Assembly: GCF_016862215.1 (NCBI RefSeq)
Contig: NZ_BOMN01000037.1
Coordinates: 1 to 64,000, forward strand
Length of the DNA: 64,000 nucleotides
Source of the DNA: Winogradskya humida
Lineage (GTDB): Bacteria > Actinomycetota > Actinomycetes > Mycobacteriales > Micromonosporaceae
Direction of reading: 5' to 3'
Shown here: piece by piece, positions 35,300-44,846 of the stretch
How the letters are laid out: each line of letters starts with the position of its first letter
How positions within the stretch are numbered: the stretch's first letter is position 1
Notes under the pieces: generated by a model
Seen by the model: only the letters and a program-made list of their open reading frames with translations
Databases searched by the model: none
What the model was told of the DNA's origin: nothing
Program-made: the position numbers and the translations under genes

Positions 35300-37108
35300 C
35301 TAATTGAGAAGGTCGTCGACTGTGCCTTCGCCGCCACCTGTGCCGTCATCCGGCGGGGGGCTCGAGGCACCCGGGTCGCTGCTCGGCGGGTCGGAAGGCT
35401 CCGGCTCCTTCTCGGCGATGACCGTGAGCACGATCTTCGTCGACTTGGACTTCTTGCTGTTGGCGCTCGGGCTCTGGCTGACCACCGTGCCCGGGGTGCC
35501 GTCCTCGTTGCTCTCCTCGGTCGTCACGTTGGTGAAGCCGAAGGATTTCAGCACGGCCTTGGCCGAGTCCTCGGTCTGGCCCTTGACGTCCGGAATGGCG
35601 ACGAGGTTGCCGCGGGAGACCGTGATCGTGATGGTCGTCCCCGGGTCGACGTTCTCGCCTTCCTTCTCGACGTCGATCACTGTGCCGCTCGCCGACGAGC
35701 TGTCCTTCTCGGCGATGTCCGTCTTGAGACCCTTGGACTCGATGGCCTCGACCGCGACGCTCTGCGTGCTGCCCTTGAGGCCGGACGGCACCCGGATCTG
35801 CTCCGGCGGCGAGCAGACCTGGATGGTGATCTGCTGGTCGAGCGGGACCGCGGTGCTCTCGACCGGCGTCTGCCGCTCGACGGTTTCCTTGCAGTCCTGC
35901 TTCGGGATGGAGTCGCCGACGCTGACGTTGGTGAAGCCGGCCTGGGTCAGGGCGGTCTTCGCGTCACCCTCAGAGAGGCCGGTCACCTTGGGGATGGCCT
36001 TGGTCACGGGAGCGTCGTTGTTGTCGTCGTTGCCGCCGGCGAGGGCGAGCCCGATGCCGAGCGCGACCACCGCGAGCACGCCGAGCGCGGCCAGCGCGGC
36101 CATCACCCACGACGAGGTCTTGCGCTGCGGCTGCTGAGGGCCGCCGCGCTGGGGACCGTACCCGGCCTGGATCGGGCGGGTCATCGCCGTCGGCGCGCCG
36201 CCCATGCCGCCGGTCATCGCCATGGTCTCGGCCTCGGTCATCACCGCGGGGGCCATGACCGGGCGGCCCGCAACCGCGCGCAAGGCGTCGGCGCGCATCT
36301 CCTGGGCGCTCTGGTAGCGGTTGAGCGGGTTCTTCGCGAGCGCCTTGAGAACGATCGCGTCGATCTCGGGCGGCAGGTCGTGGACGATGTCGCTGGGCGC
36401 CTTGGGCTGCTCCCGCACGTGCTGGTACGCCACGCTGACCGGGCTGTCGCCGACGAACGGGGGGTGCCCGACGATCAGCTCGAAGAGCACACAGCCCGCT
36501 GCGTACACGTCGGAGCGGGCGTCGACGGACTCGCCGCGCGCCTGTTCCGGCGAGAGGTACTGGGCGGTGCCGATGACCGCGCTGGTCTGCGTCATCGTGG
36601 TCGCACCGCTGGCCAGGGCCCGGGCGATGCCGAAGTCCATGACCTTGACCTGCCCGTTCGGCGTGATCATCACGTTGCCGGGCTTGATGTCGCGGTGGAT
36701 GATGCCGTGCCGGTGGCTGAACTCCAGCGCGGCGTCGATGTCGGCGAGGATCTCGAGGGCGCGACGCGGCTGGAGGCGCTGCTCGGCCGCGAGCACCTCC
36801 TTGAGCGTCTTACCGGGCACGAACTCCATGACGATGAACGGCTGTTTCTCCCCGGCCGCGGAGATCTCCTCGCCGGTGTCGTAGACAGCCACGATCGCGG
36901 GGTGGTTCAGCGCAGCGGAGTTCTGCGCCTCGCGGCGGAAGCGCTCCTGGAATGTCGCGTCGCGGGCCAGGTCGGTCCGCAGCATCTTGATGGCGACGTC
37001 GCGGCCGAGCCGCAGGTCGCGTCCCCGGTGCACCTCGGCCATACCGCCGTAGCCCAGCAGCTCGCCGACCTGGTACCTGCCACCGAGCAGGCGGGAGGGC
37101 GCCGTCAT
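35300..37108 (-). CDS. pknB: Ser/Thr protein kinase PknB with PASTA domains
   Basis: 602 residues. Kinase domain 1-280: glycine loop GELLGYGGMAEVHRG, ATP lysine K41 (VAIKML), catalytic HRDIKPGN (D140), DFG at 158-160, activation-loop threonines T171 and T173, the positions phosphorylated in mycobacterial PknB. Linker, one membrane helix (about 332-356), then three outer PASTA repeats (about 368-434, 436-503, 505-572), one fewer than the mycobacterial four, and a Pro/Ser/acidic tail. PASTA domains sense muropeptides or lipid II. Last gene of the fhaA-pknB operon; its ATG overlaps pknA by 4 nt. Confidence 0.95.
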   Translation of the reverse strand: MTAPSRLLGGRYQVGELLGYGGMAEVHRGRDLRLGRDVAIKMLRTDLARDATFQERFRREAQNSAALNHPAIVAVYDTGEEISAAGEKQPFIVMEFVPGKTLKEVLAAEQRLQPRRALEILADIDAALEFSHRHGIIHRDIKPGNVMITPNGQVKVMDFGIARALASGATTMTQTSAVIGTAQYLSPEQARGESVDARSDVYAAGCVLFELIVGHPPFVGDSPVSVAYQHVREQPKAPSDIVHDLPPEIDAIVLKALAKNPLNRYQSAQEMRADALRAVAGRPVMAPAVMTEAETMAMTGGMGGAPTAMTRPIQAGYGPQRGGPQQPQRKTSSWVMAALAALGVLAVVALGIGLALAGGNDDNNDAPVTKAIPKVTGLSEGDAKTALTQAGFTNVSVGDSIPKQDCKETVERQTPVESTAVPLDQQITIQVCSPPEQIRVPSGLKGSTQSVAVEAIESKGLKTDIAEKDSSSASGTVIDVEKEGENVDPGTTITITVSRGNLVAIPDVKGQTEDSAKAVLKSFGFTNVTTEESNEDGTPGTVVSQSPSANSKKSKSTKIVLTVIAEKEPEPSDPPSSDPGASSPPPDDGTGGGEGTVDDLLN

Positions 37109-38454
37109 AACGTCTGTCGTCCTTCGGTCGCGGGGATGAGGCGGTGCGGAGCACCGGCCTGCTTCGTAAGACGGTACGACGCCGCCGCAGCACGTTGATC
37201 GGCCGCGCCCAGTGAGCTGGTGTTGCCGTTCTTCAGAAGGAACGAGATCACACCGGCACAGAGCAGGACAAGCAATGCCAGCACGACGGCCAGCACGATG
37301 AGGACCTGCCGGCCGCCCGAGCCGTCACCCTGCTTGGCCGGAGCCATCTGGGGGTGCGACATCGGCGGGGCCGACGGGTGTCGGTAGGGCTGCTGCTGCG
37401 CCGGGGGGACCGAGGCAGCGCCGCGCGCACCCTGAGCTCCGGAAACAGGCCGGGGCACGGGCGGGTAGGGCGGACGGCCCGACCCTGGCACGGGAGGACC
37501 GGATTGGGGAACTCCGGAGTAGGGGCGGTTGTTGACCGCCGGTCCACCGGACTGCGGGTGGTTCGACGGGCCGGCGCCGGACTGCGGCCGGATCATCGGG
37601 GCCGAGCCGTTGACGGCCGGCTGGTGCACCTGGGTGGTCAGCGACGACGCCGCCTGACGGGCCACAGCGGCCATCGCCGAGGCCGTGGGCCAGCGCGCCG
37701 TCGGGTCCTTGGACATGGCCCGGTCGACGATCGCGCGGACCGACGGCGGGATGTCGGCCGGGAGCGGGCGCGGGCGGTCCCGGACGTGCTTCATGGCGAT
37801 CTCGATCGGCGTCGCGCCGTCGAACGGGCGGTGGCCGGAGAGGCACTGGTAGGCGACGACGCCCAGGGCGTACACGTCGGAGGCCGCGGTGGCGGTCGCG
37901 CCGGACGCCTGCTCGGGTGAGATGTAGGACGCCGTGCCGAGCACCGAGCCCGCCACGGTCAGCTGACCCACTATCGCCGAGCGGGCGATGCCGAAGTCGG
38001 TGAGGACCAGGGTGCCGTTCGGGCGTACGAGAAGGTTGCCGGGCTTCACGTCGCGGTGCACGATCCCGTTGGCGTGTGCGGCCTGCAGTGCGTCGGCGGC
38101 CTGCGCCACCAGCGCCATGGTTCGCGCGGGCGTCAACCGTCCGACGCGGCTGAGCGTCCGCGACAGCGCGTCGCCCTCGACGTACTCCATGACGAGGAAG
38201 GCGAGCTGCTGGTCGCTGCCGTAGTCGTAGACATCGACCACACCGGGGTGGTTGATCGTGGCCATGGTCCGGGCCTCGCCGCGGAACCGCTCGGCGAAGC
38301 CGGGTTCGTCCAGCAGCGCGGGCAGCAGGATCTTGACGGCGACGGTCCGGCCCAGCACCTCGTCGGTGCCGCGCCAGACATCGCCCATGCCGCCACCGGC
38401 GATCCGCTCGTCCAGACGGTAGCGGCCACCGAGGGTCACCCCAGGGCTGATCAC
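37105..38454 (-). CDS. pknA: Ser/Thr protein kinase PknA
   Basis: 449 residues from the GTG at 38454, 1 nt after the pbpA stop; GGAGGGG sits 6 nt upstream, better than a GTG at 38472. Kinase domain 1-270: RIAGGGMGDVWRG, K41 in VAVKIL, HRDVKPGN (D134), TDFGIAR (D152), threonine-bearing loop GQLTVAGSVLGTASYISPEQA in the usual place. A Pro/Ser/Gly linker of about 100 residues leads to one membrane helix (VLIVLAVVLALLVLLCAGVIS) and a short outer tail without PASTA repeats, unlike PknB. PknA phosphorylates division and wall-synthesis proteins in relatives. Confidence 0.93.
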   Translation of the reverse strand: MISPGVTLGGRYRLDERIAGGGMGDVWRGTDEVLGRTVAVKILLPALLDEPGFAERFRGEARTMATINHPGVVDVYDYGSDQQLAFLVMEYVEGDALSRTLSRVGRLTPARTMALVAQAADALQAAHANGIVHRDVKPGNLLVRPNGTLVLTDFGIARSAIVGQLTVAGSVLGTASYISPEQASGATATAASDVYALGVVAYQCLSGHRPFDGATPIEIAMKHVRDRPRPLPADIPPSVRAIVDRAMSKDPTARWPTASAMAAVARQAASSLTTQVHQPAVNGSAPMIRPQSGAGPSNHPQSGGPAVNNRPYSGVPQSGPPVPGSGRPPYPPVPRPVSGAQGARGAASVPPAQQQPYRHPSAPPMSHPQMAPAKQGDGSGGRQVLIVLAVVLALLVLLCAGVISFLLKNGNTSSLGAADQRAAAASYRLTKQAGAPHRLIPATEGRQTL

Positions 38455-38455
38455 G

Positions 38456-39949
38456 TCAGTCCCCTCCCCCACCGGCCGCGGCCTTCATGATGAGCCCGGC
38501 GATCCGGGCAGCCTCGGCGCTCGCATGACCGCCGCTCACGTTCTCAAGCATGACGCATACCGCGGAAACCGCTTCGCCCTTGTCGTTGAAGGCGAATCCG
38601 ATGAACCAGCCGTGCGGGTCGGCACCCTCGGCGTTCTGCGCCGTGCCGGTCTTGCCGCCGACGTCATAACCGCTGATCTTGGCCTGTTTACCGGTGCCGT
38701 TCTCGACGACACTGATCATCATGTCCTTGAGGTCGCCGGCGATCGATCCGCTCACCGGCGTACGCAGTGTCTCCGGGCTGGCGGTGTAGATCGGCCGCCG
38801 GTCCGCGGTGAGCAGCTGCTGCACCAGGTAGGGGCGCTTCTGCACGCCACCGTTGGCCACCGTCGCCGCCATCAGCGCGCCCTCGACCGTGGTCATCCGG
38901 ACGTCCTTCTGACCGATCGACGACTGGGCCAGGCCACCCTGGTCGTTGGCCACCGTCAGGTCACCGGTGTGGCTCGCCGCGACGGGCAGGCCGCCGTCCT
39001 TCAGGTCGCCGACCGTGAGGTCCTCCTGCTCGAAGCCCCACGCCTTGGCCTCGTCCTGGACCTTCTGACCACCGAGGTCCACGCCGAGGCGGGCATAGCC
39101 GGTGTTGCAGCTCTCGGTCAGGGCTTCCTTCAGGCTGATCTTCGAGCCGGGGCAGGTCTCCGCCTCGGCGTTGTGGATCGGCGCGCCTGAGCCGGGGGCG
39201 ATGTACTCGTCGCCCGCCTGGATCTCGGTGTCCTGCTTGTAGCCGGCCCGCAACGCCGCCGCCGAGACGATGACCTTGAAGGTCGAACCCGGCGGGTACG
39301 TCTCGGACGTGGCCCGGTTGAGCAGCGGCTTGTCCTTGTCGGCGTTGAGCTTGTTGTACTCCGCCGCCGCATCCTCGGTGTCGTGGCTGGCCAGCGGGCT
39401 CGGGTCGTAGCTCGGCATGGAGACCATCGCCTGGATCGCACCCGTGCGCGGGTCGATCGCGACAGCGGAACCGAACTTGGCGCCGCGCTCGTTGTTCGTG
39501 AGCTGCTTCCAGGCGGTTTCCTGTGCCTTGGTCTTCAGCGACAGCACGACGTTGCCGCCGCGGGCCTCGTCACCGGTGAACATCGAGCTCACCCGGTCGG
39601 CGAAGAGCTTGTCACTGGTGCCGGAGAGGAACTCGTTCTCGCTGCGCTCGATGCCGGTGGCCGCGAGGTTGACGCCCTTGTAGCCGATGACCGGCGCGTA
39701 CAGATCCCCTTCGGGGTATTCGCGCAGGTACTTGTACGTGTCGTCGGTGGCCTTGTTCTCGGCCAGCGCCTTGCCGTCCGCCTCGATGACACCGCGCGGC
39801 GTGTTGTATTCCGCCACGCGGACGCGAGCGTTGTGATCGTCGGTGCGGTATTTGTCAGCTTTGTAGGCCTGAACCCAGTTCAGGTTCGCAAAGATCAGTC
39901 CGAACAGGACGAAAACGACCACGCCGGCCTTGCGCAGGGGTGCGTTCAC
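38456..39949 (-). CDS. pbpA: Penicillin-binding protein PbpA (class B transpeptidase)
   Basis: 497 residues. Short cytoplasmic end, membrane anchor at 9-28 (GVVVFVLFGLIFANLNW), N-terminal dimerisation region, then the transpeptidase domain: acyl-serine S222 in GSTFK, SCN at 280-282, KTGTAQ at 433-438. It cross-links peptidoglycan and pairs with the adjacent RodA/FtsW glycosyltransferase. GTG start overlapping the rodA stop by 4 nt. In mycobacteria PbpA localises to septa and is controlled by the kinases encoded next to it. Confidence 0.95.
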   Translation of the reverse strand: MNAPLRKAGVVVFVLFGLIFANLNWVQAYKADKYRTDDHNARVRVAEYNTPRGVIEADGKALAENKATDDTYKYLREYPEGDLYAPVIGYKGVNLAATGIERSENEFLSGTSDKLFADRVSSMFTGDEARGGNVVLSLKTKAQETAWKQLTNNERGAKFGSAVAIDPRTGAIQAMVSMPSYDPSPLASHDTEDAAAEYNKLNADKDKPLLNRATSETYPPGSTFKVIVSAAALRAGYKQDTEIQAGDEYIAPGSGAPIHNAEAETCPGSKISLKEALTESCNTGYARLGVDLGGQKVQDEAKAWGFEQEDLTVGDLKDGGLPVAASHTGDLTVANDQGGLAQSSIGQKDVRMTTVEGALMAATVANGGVQKRPYLVQQLLTADRRPIYTASPETLRTPVSGSIAGDLKDMMISVVENGTGKQAKISGYDVGGKTGTAQNAEGADPHGWFIGFAFNDKGEAVSAVCVMLENVSGGHASAEAARIAGLIMKAAAGGGGD

Positions 39950-41442
39950 GGCTTGATCACCTCCGTCATGGCGCCGTGCAGCTGTGCGGGCGGTTGCTTG
40001 GGGCCACCGGCCTGGGCCGCCGGGCCGCCGGTCGCGGGCTTGCGAGCGGCATCCGAGATCCGCAGCAGCATCGCGATCAGCAACCAGTTGGCCATCAGTG
40101 ACGAACCGCCCGCCGACAGGAACGGTGTCGTCTGACCGGTCAGCGGAATCAGCCCGGTGATGCCACCAAGGATGACGAAGACCTGCAAACCCAGGGTGAA
40201 CGCCATGCCACCGGCGACCAGCTTGCCGAACGAGTCGCGCACCAGGATGGCCGCGCGCAGGCCCCGCTCGACGATCAGCAGGTAAACCACCAGCAGGGCG
40301 GAGAGGCCGAAGAGGCCGATCTCCTCGCCCATGCCGGCGAAGATGAAGTCGGTCTGCACCTCGGGCACGAAGCCCGGCGAACCCGCACCCGGACCGGTGC
40401 CGAACAACCCGCCGGTGCCGAGCCCCAGCAGGCTCTGGACCAGCTGATAGCCCTCGTTCGACACATACTGCGGCGCGAACGGGTCGAGCCAGATCGAGGC
40501 ACGGTCGTAGAAGTTGGCGAACGGCCCGCCGACGGACGCGCCCAGCAGGTAAGCCACGTAGACGCCGCCGAAGAACATGACCAGGCCGATGATCAGCCAG
40601 CTCGCCCGCTCGGTGGCCACATAGAGCGTGACCACGAAGAGACCGAAGTAGAGCAGCGCCGTGCCGAGGTCCTTCTCGAAGACCAGGACCAGCAGCGACA
40701 GCAGCCAGACCGTGATGACCGGGCCCAGGTCGCGGCCTCGGGGGAAGTCGATGCCGAGGACCCGGCGGCTGGCCAGCGACAGCACCTCGCGCTTGCGAAC
40801 CAGGTAGAACGCGAAGAACGAGACCAGCGCCAGCTTCGCGAACTCACCCGGCTGGAGCGAGAACCCGCCGATCTTGATCCAGAGCTTCGCGCCGTTGATC
40901 TCGGACATCGACGCCGGCAGGACCGCCGGGATCATCACCAGGACGATACCGACCAGGCCCAGCGTGTACGCATACCGCGAAACCGCCTTGTGATCGCGAA
41001 CGATCAGCAGCAGCACCGCGGCCAGGATCAACGCGACCAGCGTCCACGCGAGCTGGCGGCCGCCGATGCCGGAGAAGACACCCGGCTCGGGCAGCTTCTT
41101 CGAGATCGTCCGCGCGATGTCCAGCCGGCGCAGGAACCCCACGCCGAGCCCGTTGATCAGCGCCACCGCGGGAATGAGCACGGGGTCGGCCCACGCCGCG
41201 GTGAACCGGACCACCAGGTGCAGGCCCAGGAACAGGATGCTCAGCAACGCGGCCGGCACCCAGAACGTGGTGGTGATCTTGCCGAGCTGGTTCGCCTCCA
41301 CAATGGCGCCGTAGAGCGCCACGATGATCATTGCGAAGGCGAGCAGCCCGAGCTCCGCGTTGCGTCCCGTCCTCGTGCCCGGGACGCGCGGCATCTCACC
41401 CGTGGACGCGGGTGTGGGAGCCGGTATGGCGGGCGCGGTCAA
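39946..41442 (-). CDS. rodA: SEDS peptidoglycan glycosyltransferase RodA/FtsW
   Basis: About 498 residues, ten or more membrane helices. SEDS hallmarks: GAKLWIKIGGFSLQPGEFAKL, FEKDLGTALLYFGLFVV (catalytic aspartate in EKDLG), NEGYQLVQSLLGLGTGGLFG, DFIFAGMGEEIGLFG and LTGQTTPFLSAGGSSLMANW. It polymerises lipid II into glycan strands with PbpA as partner. The start is uncertain: a TTG at 41442 (GGGGA 7 nt upstream) gives MTAPAIPAP and resembles mycobacterial RodA; the ATG at 41394 would shorten it by 16 residues. Confidence 0.93.
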   Translation of the reverse strand: MTAPAIPAPTPASTGEMPRVPGTRTGRNAELGLLAFAMIIVALYGAIVEANQLGKITTTFWVPAALLSILFLGLHLVVRFTAAWADPVLIPAVALINGLGVGFLRRLDIARTISKKLPEPGVFSGIGGRQLAWTLVALILAAVLLLIVRDHKAVSRYAYTLGLVGIVLVMIPAVLPASMSEINGAKLWIKIGGFSLQPGEFAKLALVSFFAFYLVRKREVLSLASRRVLGIDFPRGRDLGPVITVWLLSLLVLVFEKDLGTALLYFGLFVVTLYVATERASWLIIGLVMFFGGVYVAYLLGASVGGPFANFYDRASIWLDPFAPQYVSNEGYQLVQSLLGLGTGGLFGTGPGAGSPGFVPEVQTDFIFAGMGEEIGLFGLSALLVVYLLIVERGLRAAILVRDSFGKLVAGGMAFTLGLQVFVILGGITGLIPLTGQTTPFLSAGGSSLMANWLLIAMLLRISDAARKPATGGPAAQAGGPKQPPAQLHGAMTEVIKP

Positions 41443-41476
41443 GAAAGAGTCCCCAGACGTCGGTCGGGCACGGCAC

Positions 41477-42901
41477 TCAGTCGACGGGCCGGCACCCGAC
41501 CGGGTCGCTGGTGACCGGCGGGGTCGAGTCCGAAGGCTGTGCGTCCGGCGTGGTGGTGGGTTCGGTCGGCGCCGAGGAGTTCGTGTTCTTGGTGGGCCCC
41601 GAGCTCTTCCCCGCGGAAGCGGAGACCGAGGGGTTCGCCGACGGTGTGATCGAGGCAGCGGCGCTGCTCGGTGCACATACCGGCTTGAGATTCGGGTTGG
41701 ACGGGTCCTCGCTGGTCAGCTCGCGCACCTTGGCCTGGGCATCGGCCTTGCTTTCGGCGTGGATGCCCTGCTTCACCCGGTCCTGTGCGACCGTCGTGAG
41801 GTCCTCGAGGCGACCCGTCGTGGTCTCGTTGACGCTGGAGAGATCAAGACCGGCGATCTGCCCGGGCACACCCTGGAAGATCGCGAGCTCGCCCGTCTCG
41901 GTCGCGCCCACGTAGAACTGGTCCTGGGTGTAACGCCAGCCCGTCCACAACCCGCCACCGAGCACGGCGAGCAGCAACAGGACAAGCAGACCGGTCCGCA
42001 CGGGGTGCCGCTTGGGCTGCTCCTGCTCGTCCCGCTCGTAGGCCGGCCCCTCGGGCTGAGCCGGACGGGGCGGGGACTGCAGGGCGGCCGCACGGGCGGC
42101 GGCGCTGGAGCTGTCGGCCACGGTCGAGTTGCCCCGGTCAAGGGCGGCAGCGCCACCCACGATCGGCGCCTGCTCGACGATGTCGGCGTCCGTCGCGTCG
42201 GCCACCACCACGGTGATGTTGTCGGGGCCGCCGCCGCGGAGCGCGAGCTGCACGAGCCGCTCGCAACACATCTGCGGATCGGGGATGTCCCGCATGCTCT
42301 CGCCGATTGTCTCGGCACTGACCACACCGGAAAGCCCGTCGCTGCAGATGAGATAGCGGTCGCCCTTGAGCACCTGACGAACCGAATACTCGGGGTCGAT
42401 GTCCCGCCCGTCGAGCGCCCGGGTGAGCAGCGAGCGCTGCGGGTGGCTGCTCGCCTCCTCCGGACTGATCCGGCCCTCGTCCACCAGCATCTGGACGTAC
42501 GTGTCGTCCTTGGTGATCTGGGCGAACTCGCCCGCGCGAATCATGTAGGCGCGCGAGTCGCCGATGTGCACCATCCCGATCTTGCTGCCCGAGAAGAGCA
42601 CAGCGGTCAGCGTCGTGCCCATCCCTTCGAGCGCGGGGTTGGCATCGACGGTGTCGCGCAGCGTCTGATTGGCCGTGCCGACCGCATGCCGAAGAGCGTC
42701 CACCAGCGCATCGCCGGGAACGTCCTCGTCAAGCGGAGCCATGGCCGCGATGACGATGTTGCTGGCGACGTCACCGGCGGCCATGCCGCCCATGCCGTCG
42801 GCGACGGCAAGGAGCCGCGGGCCGGCGTAGACGGAGTCTTGGTTTCCGTCTCGGATCAGACCGCGGTCACTCTGGGCGGCGTAGCGCAAAGTCAGGGTCA
42901 T
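41477..42901 (-). CDS. pstP: PP2C-type Ser/Thr phosphatase PstP
   Basis: 474 residues. Catalytic PPM domain 1-240: DRGLIRDGNQDSVYAG, LLAVADGMGGMAAGD, VHIGDSRAYMIR, YLICSDGLSGVVS, RGGGPDNITVVVAD, which supply the metal-binding aspartates. A linker of about 60 residues leads to one membrane helix (GLLVLLLLAVLGGGLWTGW), then an outer domain and a Ser/Thr/Pro tail ending in GCRPVD. It reverses PknA/PknB phosphorylation. ATG at 42901 overlaps the fhaB stop by 4 nt. Confidence 0.95.
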   Translation of the reverse strand: MTLTLRYAAQSDRGLIRDGNQDSVYAGPRLLAVADGMGGMAAGDVASNIVIAAMAPLDEDVPGDALVDALRHAVGTANQTLRDTVDANPALEGMGTTLTAVLFSGSKIGMVHIGDSRAYMIRAGEFAQITKDDTYVQMLVDEGRISPEEASSHPQRSLLTRALDGRDIDPEYSVRQVLKGDRYLICSDGLSGVVSAETIGESMRDIPDPQMCCERLVQLALRGGGPDNITVVVADATDADIVEQAPIVGGAAALDRGNSTVADSSSAAARAAALQSPPRPAQPEGPAYERDEQEQPKRHPVRTGLLVLLLLAVLGGGLWTGWRYTQDQFYVGATETGELAIFQGVPGQIAGLDLSSVNETTTGRLEDLTTVAQDRVKQGIHAESKADAQAKVRELTSEDPSNPNLKPVCAPSSAAASITPSANPSVSASAGKSSGPTKNTNSSAPTEPTTTPDAQPSDSTPPVTSDPVGCRPVD

Positions 42902-43383
42902 GGCCGTAACTCAAGGGAAGTGCGGCCGATCCGGATCGGCACGCCAAGGGGGACGGGAGTAGGTCCGGAGACCTTACCGCGATCTAGATAAGTTCCGTTC
43001 GTCGAGCCGAGATCCTCGACGAACCACTGGCCGTCCCGCGGAACGAGCCGGGCATGCCGGGCCGACGCGAAGTCGTCCGTGATGACGAGGGTCGAATCCT
43101 CGGCACGCCCTATCGTGATGTGAGCCTCACCCAGAGTGATCCTGGTGCCGGCAAGCTGACCCGCGGTCACGACCAGTTGCCGGGCCGCCTTGCCGCGTTT
43201 CGCCTTCGCCGGCCGGCCCTGAGGCACCACGCCGCCGCCCACCCCCCGGGGCGTAGCCACGATGCTCTTGGACCGGACACCGGCGAAGAGATCCTTACGG
43301 ATCACCCCGACCACCGTGAACACGAAGATCCACAGCAGGATGAGGAAGCCGAAACGAGCGACGGTGAGGACGAATTCAGGCAA
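42898..43383 (-). CDS. fhaB: FHA-domain protein FhaB (FipA)
   Basis: 161 residues. N-terminal membrane helix (FGFLILLWIFVFTVVGVI), basic linker, then an FHA domain at about 78-160 with ITIGRAEDSTLVI, SARHARLVPRDG and VEDLGSTNGTYLDRG, the phosphothreonine-binding residues. In mycobacteria FhaB/FipA links FtsZ and FtsQ when phosphorylated. It lies 5 nt after fhaA and overlaps pstP by 4 nt, placing it firmly in the operon. Confidence 0.93.
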   Translation of the reverse strand: MPEFVLTVARFGFLILLWIFVFTVVGVIRKDLFAGVRSKSIVATPRGVGGGVVPQGRPAKAKRGKAARQLVVTAGQLAGTRITLGEAHITIGRAEDSTLVITDDFASARHARLVPRDGQWFVEDLGSTNGTYLDRGKVSGPTPVPLGVPIRIGRTSLELRP

Positions 43384-43388
43384 GGTGC

Positions 43389-44144
43389 CTAGCCGTCCAC
43401 TCGGAACGTCAACGTCGTCGTCCCCAGCTGGATCATGTCGCCCGGGTTGAGGGCCACCGCCGACACCCGCTGGCCGTTGACCATGGTGCCGTTGGTCGAA
43501 CCCAGATCCGTCAACACGACCTGACTGCCGTCGTAGTCCAGCCGCGCGTGGCGGCGGGAGATGCCGACATCGGGCAGACGCAGGTTGGCCTGGTCGCCGC
43601 GGCCGATCACCGTCGACCCCATCTGCAGGGGATAGGTACGCCCGTCGCCGGAGACAAGGCCGACACTGCGACCGTTGTGCCCCTGCTGCTGGTAACCACC
43701 CTGCTGCTGGTCATAAGGCGAATACGCGGGCTGTGAGTCATAGGCGGGCTGCTGCACCGGAGCGACCTCGCCGCCGGTGTACACCTCCGCCGTGACCCGG
43801 AACATCCCCGTGTCCAGCCCATCGCCCCGCTCGATCTCGACGATCACGTCCCCGTAGACCGTCCAGGCCTGCTCGCCGATGAACTCCGCCTGCGACTGGG
43901 CCAGTTCCTGGGCCAGCGCGGCGGCATACGGCGCCAGCCTGCTGTGGTCATAGGGGGACAGATCGATGACGTAGCGGTTCGGCACGAGAGTCCGGCCACC
44001 GGCGAGAATAGCCTTGTGGGCTTCGGCCTCCCGCTGCATGGCATTCAGAATCTCCACCGGGTGCACGACACCCTTGAACACCTTGGCGAAGGCCCCCTCG
44101 ACAAGGCCTTCCAATCGCTTCTCAAAGCGCTGCAGCACGCTCAC
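43389..44144 (-). CDS. fhaA: FHA-domain protein FhaA
   Basis: 251 residues from the GTG at 44144, preceded by GAGGAGG and giving the family start VSVLQRFEKRLEGLVEGAFAK (in part); ATGs at 44171 and 44198 are less likely. N-terminal DUF3662 domain (to about residue 125: VVHPVEILNAMQREAEAHK), a Gln/Tyr/Pro linker (PAYSPYDQQQGGYQQQG), and a C-terminal FHA domain (STVIGRGDQANLRL, GISRRHARLDYDG, DLGSTNGTMVNG). FhaA binds phosphorylated MviN-type proteins to restrain wall synthesis in relatives. First gene of the fhaA-pknB operon. Confidence 0.94.
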   Translation of the reverse strand: MSVLQRFEKRLEGLVEGAFAKVFKGVVHPVEILNAMQREAEAHKAILAGGRTLVPNRYVIDLSPYDHSRLAPYAAALAQELAQSQAEFIGEQAWTVYGDVIVEIERGDGLDTGMFRVTAEVYTGGEVAPVQQPAYDSQPAYSPYDQQQGGYQQQGHNGRSVGLVSGDGRTYPLQMGSTVIGRGDQANLRLPDVGISRRHARLDYDGSQVVLTDLGSTNGTMVNGQRVSAVALNPGDMIQLGTTTLTFRVDG

Positions 44145-44339
44145 CGGCTCCTCCTCGGGTTCCGAGGACATGATGGTATCCGGCCGCCGCTTGCGCATCT
44201 CTGCGACGAGCGACCGGTCGCTCCTGACCCTCGTATAACGCCCCCCGACGCCGTGCTAGTCTTCCTGGCGTCGCGGGGAAACACCTGCTCGCGATGTAAC
44301 GAGGGACAGCGTAGTCTGTTCCGGCTAACTGAATGCCAC

Positions 44340-44422
44340 GGGGATGTGGCGGAATGGCAGACGCGCACGGTTCAGGTCCGTGTGTCCGAAAGGACGTGGG
44401 GGTTCAACTCCCCCCATCCCCA
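44340..44422 (+). tRNA. tRNA-Leu (CAG)
   Basis: Class II tRNA: acceptor GGGGATG / CATCCCC, anticodon stem CACGG / CCGTG with loop TTCAGGT (anticodon CAG), long variable arm GTCC-GAAA-GGAC, T arm GGGGG-TTCAACT-CCCCC, discriminator A. CCA is not encoded. Confidence 0.96.
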
Positions 44423-44432
44423 CGAGTGACCA

Positions 44433-44471
44433 GGGGCTCCATGCTCGCCGAAAGCGCGAGCCGGGGGCCCC
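44433..44471 (+). terminator. Likely terminator of tRNA-Leu
   Basis: Hairpin with inner stem GCTCGC / GCGAGC and outer GGGGCTCC / GGGGCCCC-type pairing, 10 nt after the tRNA. No T-run. Confidence 0.45.
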
Positions 44472-44846
44472 TCGTCATATCTGCTCCGGGGGCCGAGCCC
44501 CCGGAAGCCCCGCGGTGCGGTGGTCCCGGTGACCCCCTGCGGTGGTCGCGCCCGCGCGGTCGTTGAACCTCGAAGTGCTCGCGGGCGTCGCTGAGTCTCG
44601 ATCAAAATCCTTGTTGGCGGGGGCCGAATGCGTCACATCCTTTGGCCGCGGGGTCCCTTTTGCCGGTTTTCGAGCGGGATCAAGTTGTTACCGAGTTGGG
44701 GGCGGCCGGGCGCGGCGTCGGTGCCGGGGGGTCGTTTGGGTGAAGTTGGGCGGCGGGGGCGCTGTGGGTTGTGGAAGAGCGGGTGGGCCGGGGGGCGTTA
44801 TGCTCTCGACTGATTTCTTGGTGTCGAGGGCTTTGGAGAGTTGCTC
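44472..44846. other. Intergenic, no gene supported
   Basis: About 375 G-rich bases between tRNA-Leu and the epimerase gene. Open frames here have no domain or ribosome site. The promoter of the epimerase/WecG pair should lie in it, but I cannot place it. Confidence 0.4.

Noticed and set aside
44340..44846. Attachment site at tRNA-Leu
   Set aside because: No repeat of the tRNA 3' end was found downstream and no mobility gene is present.
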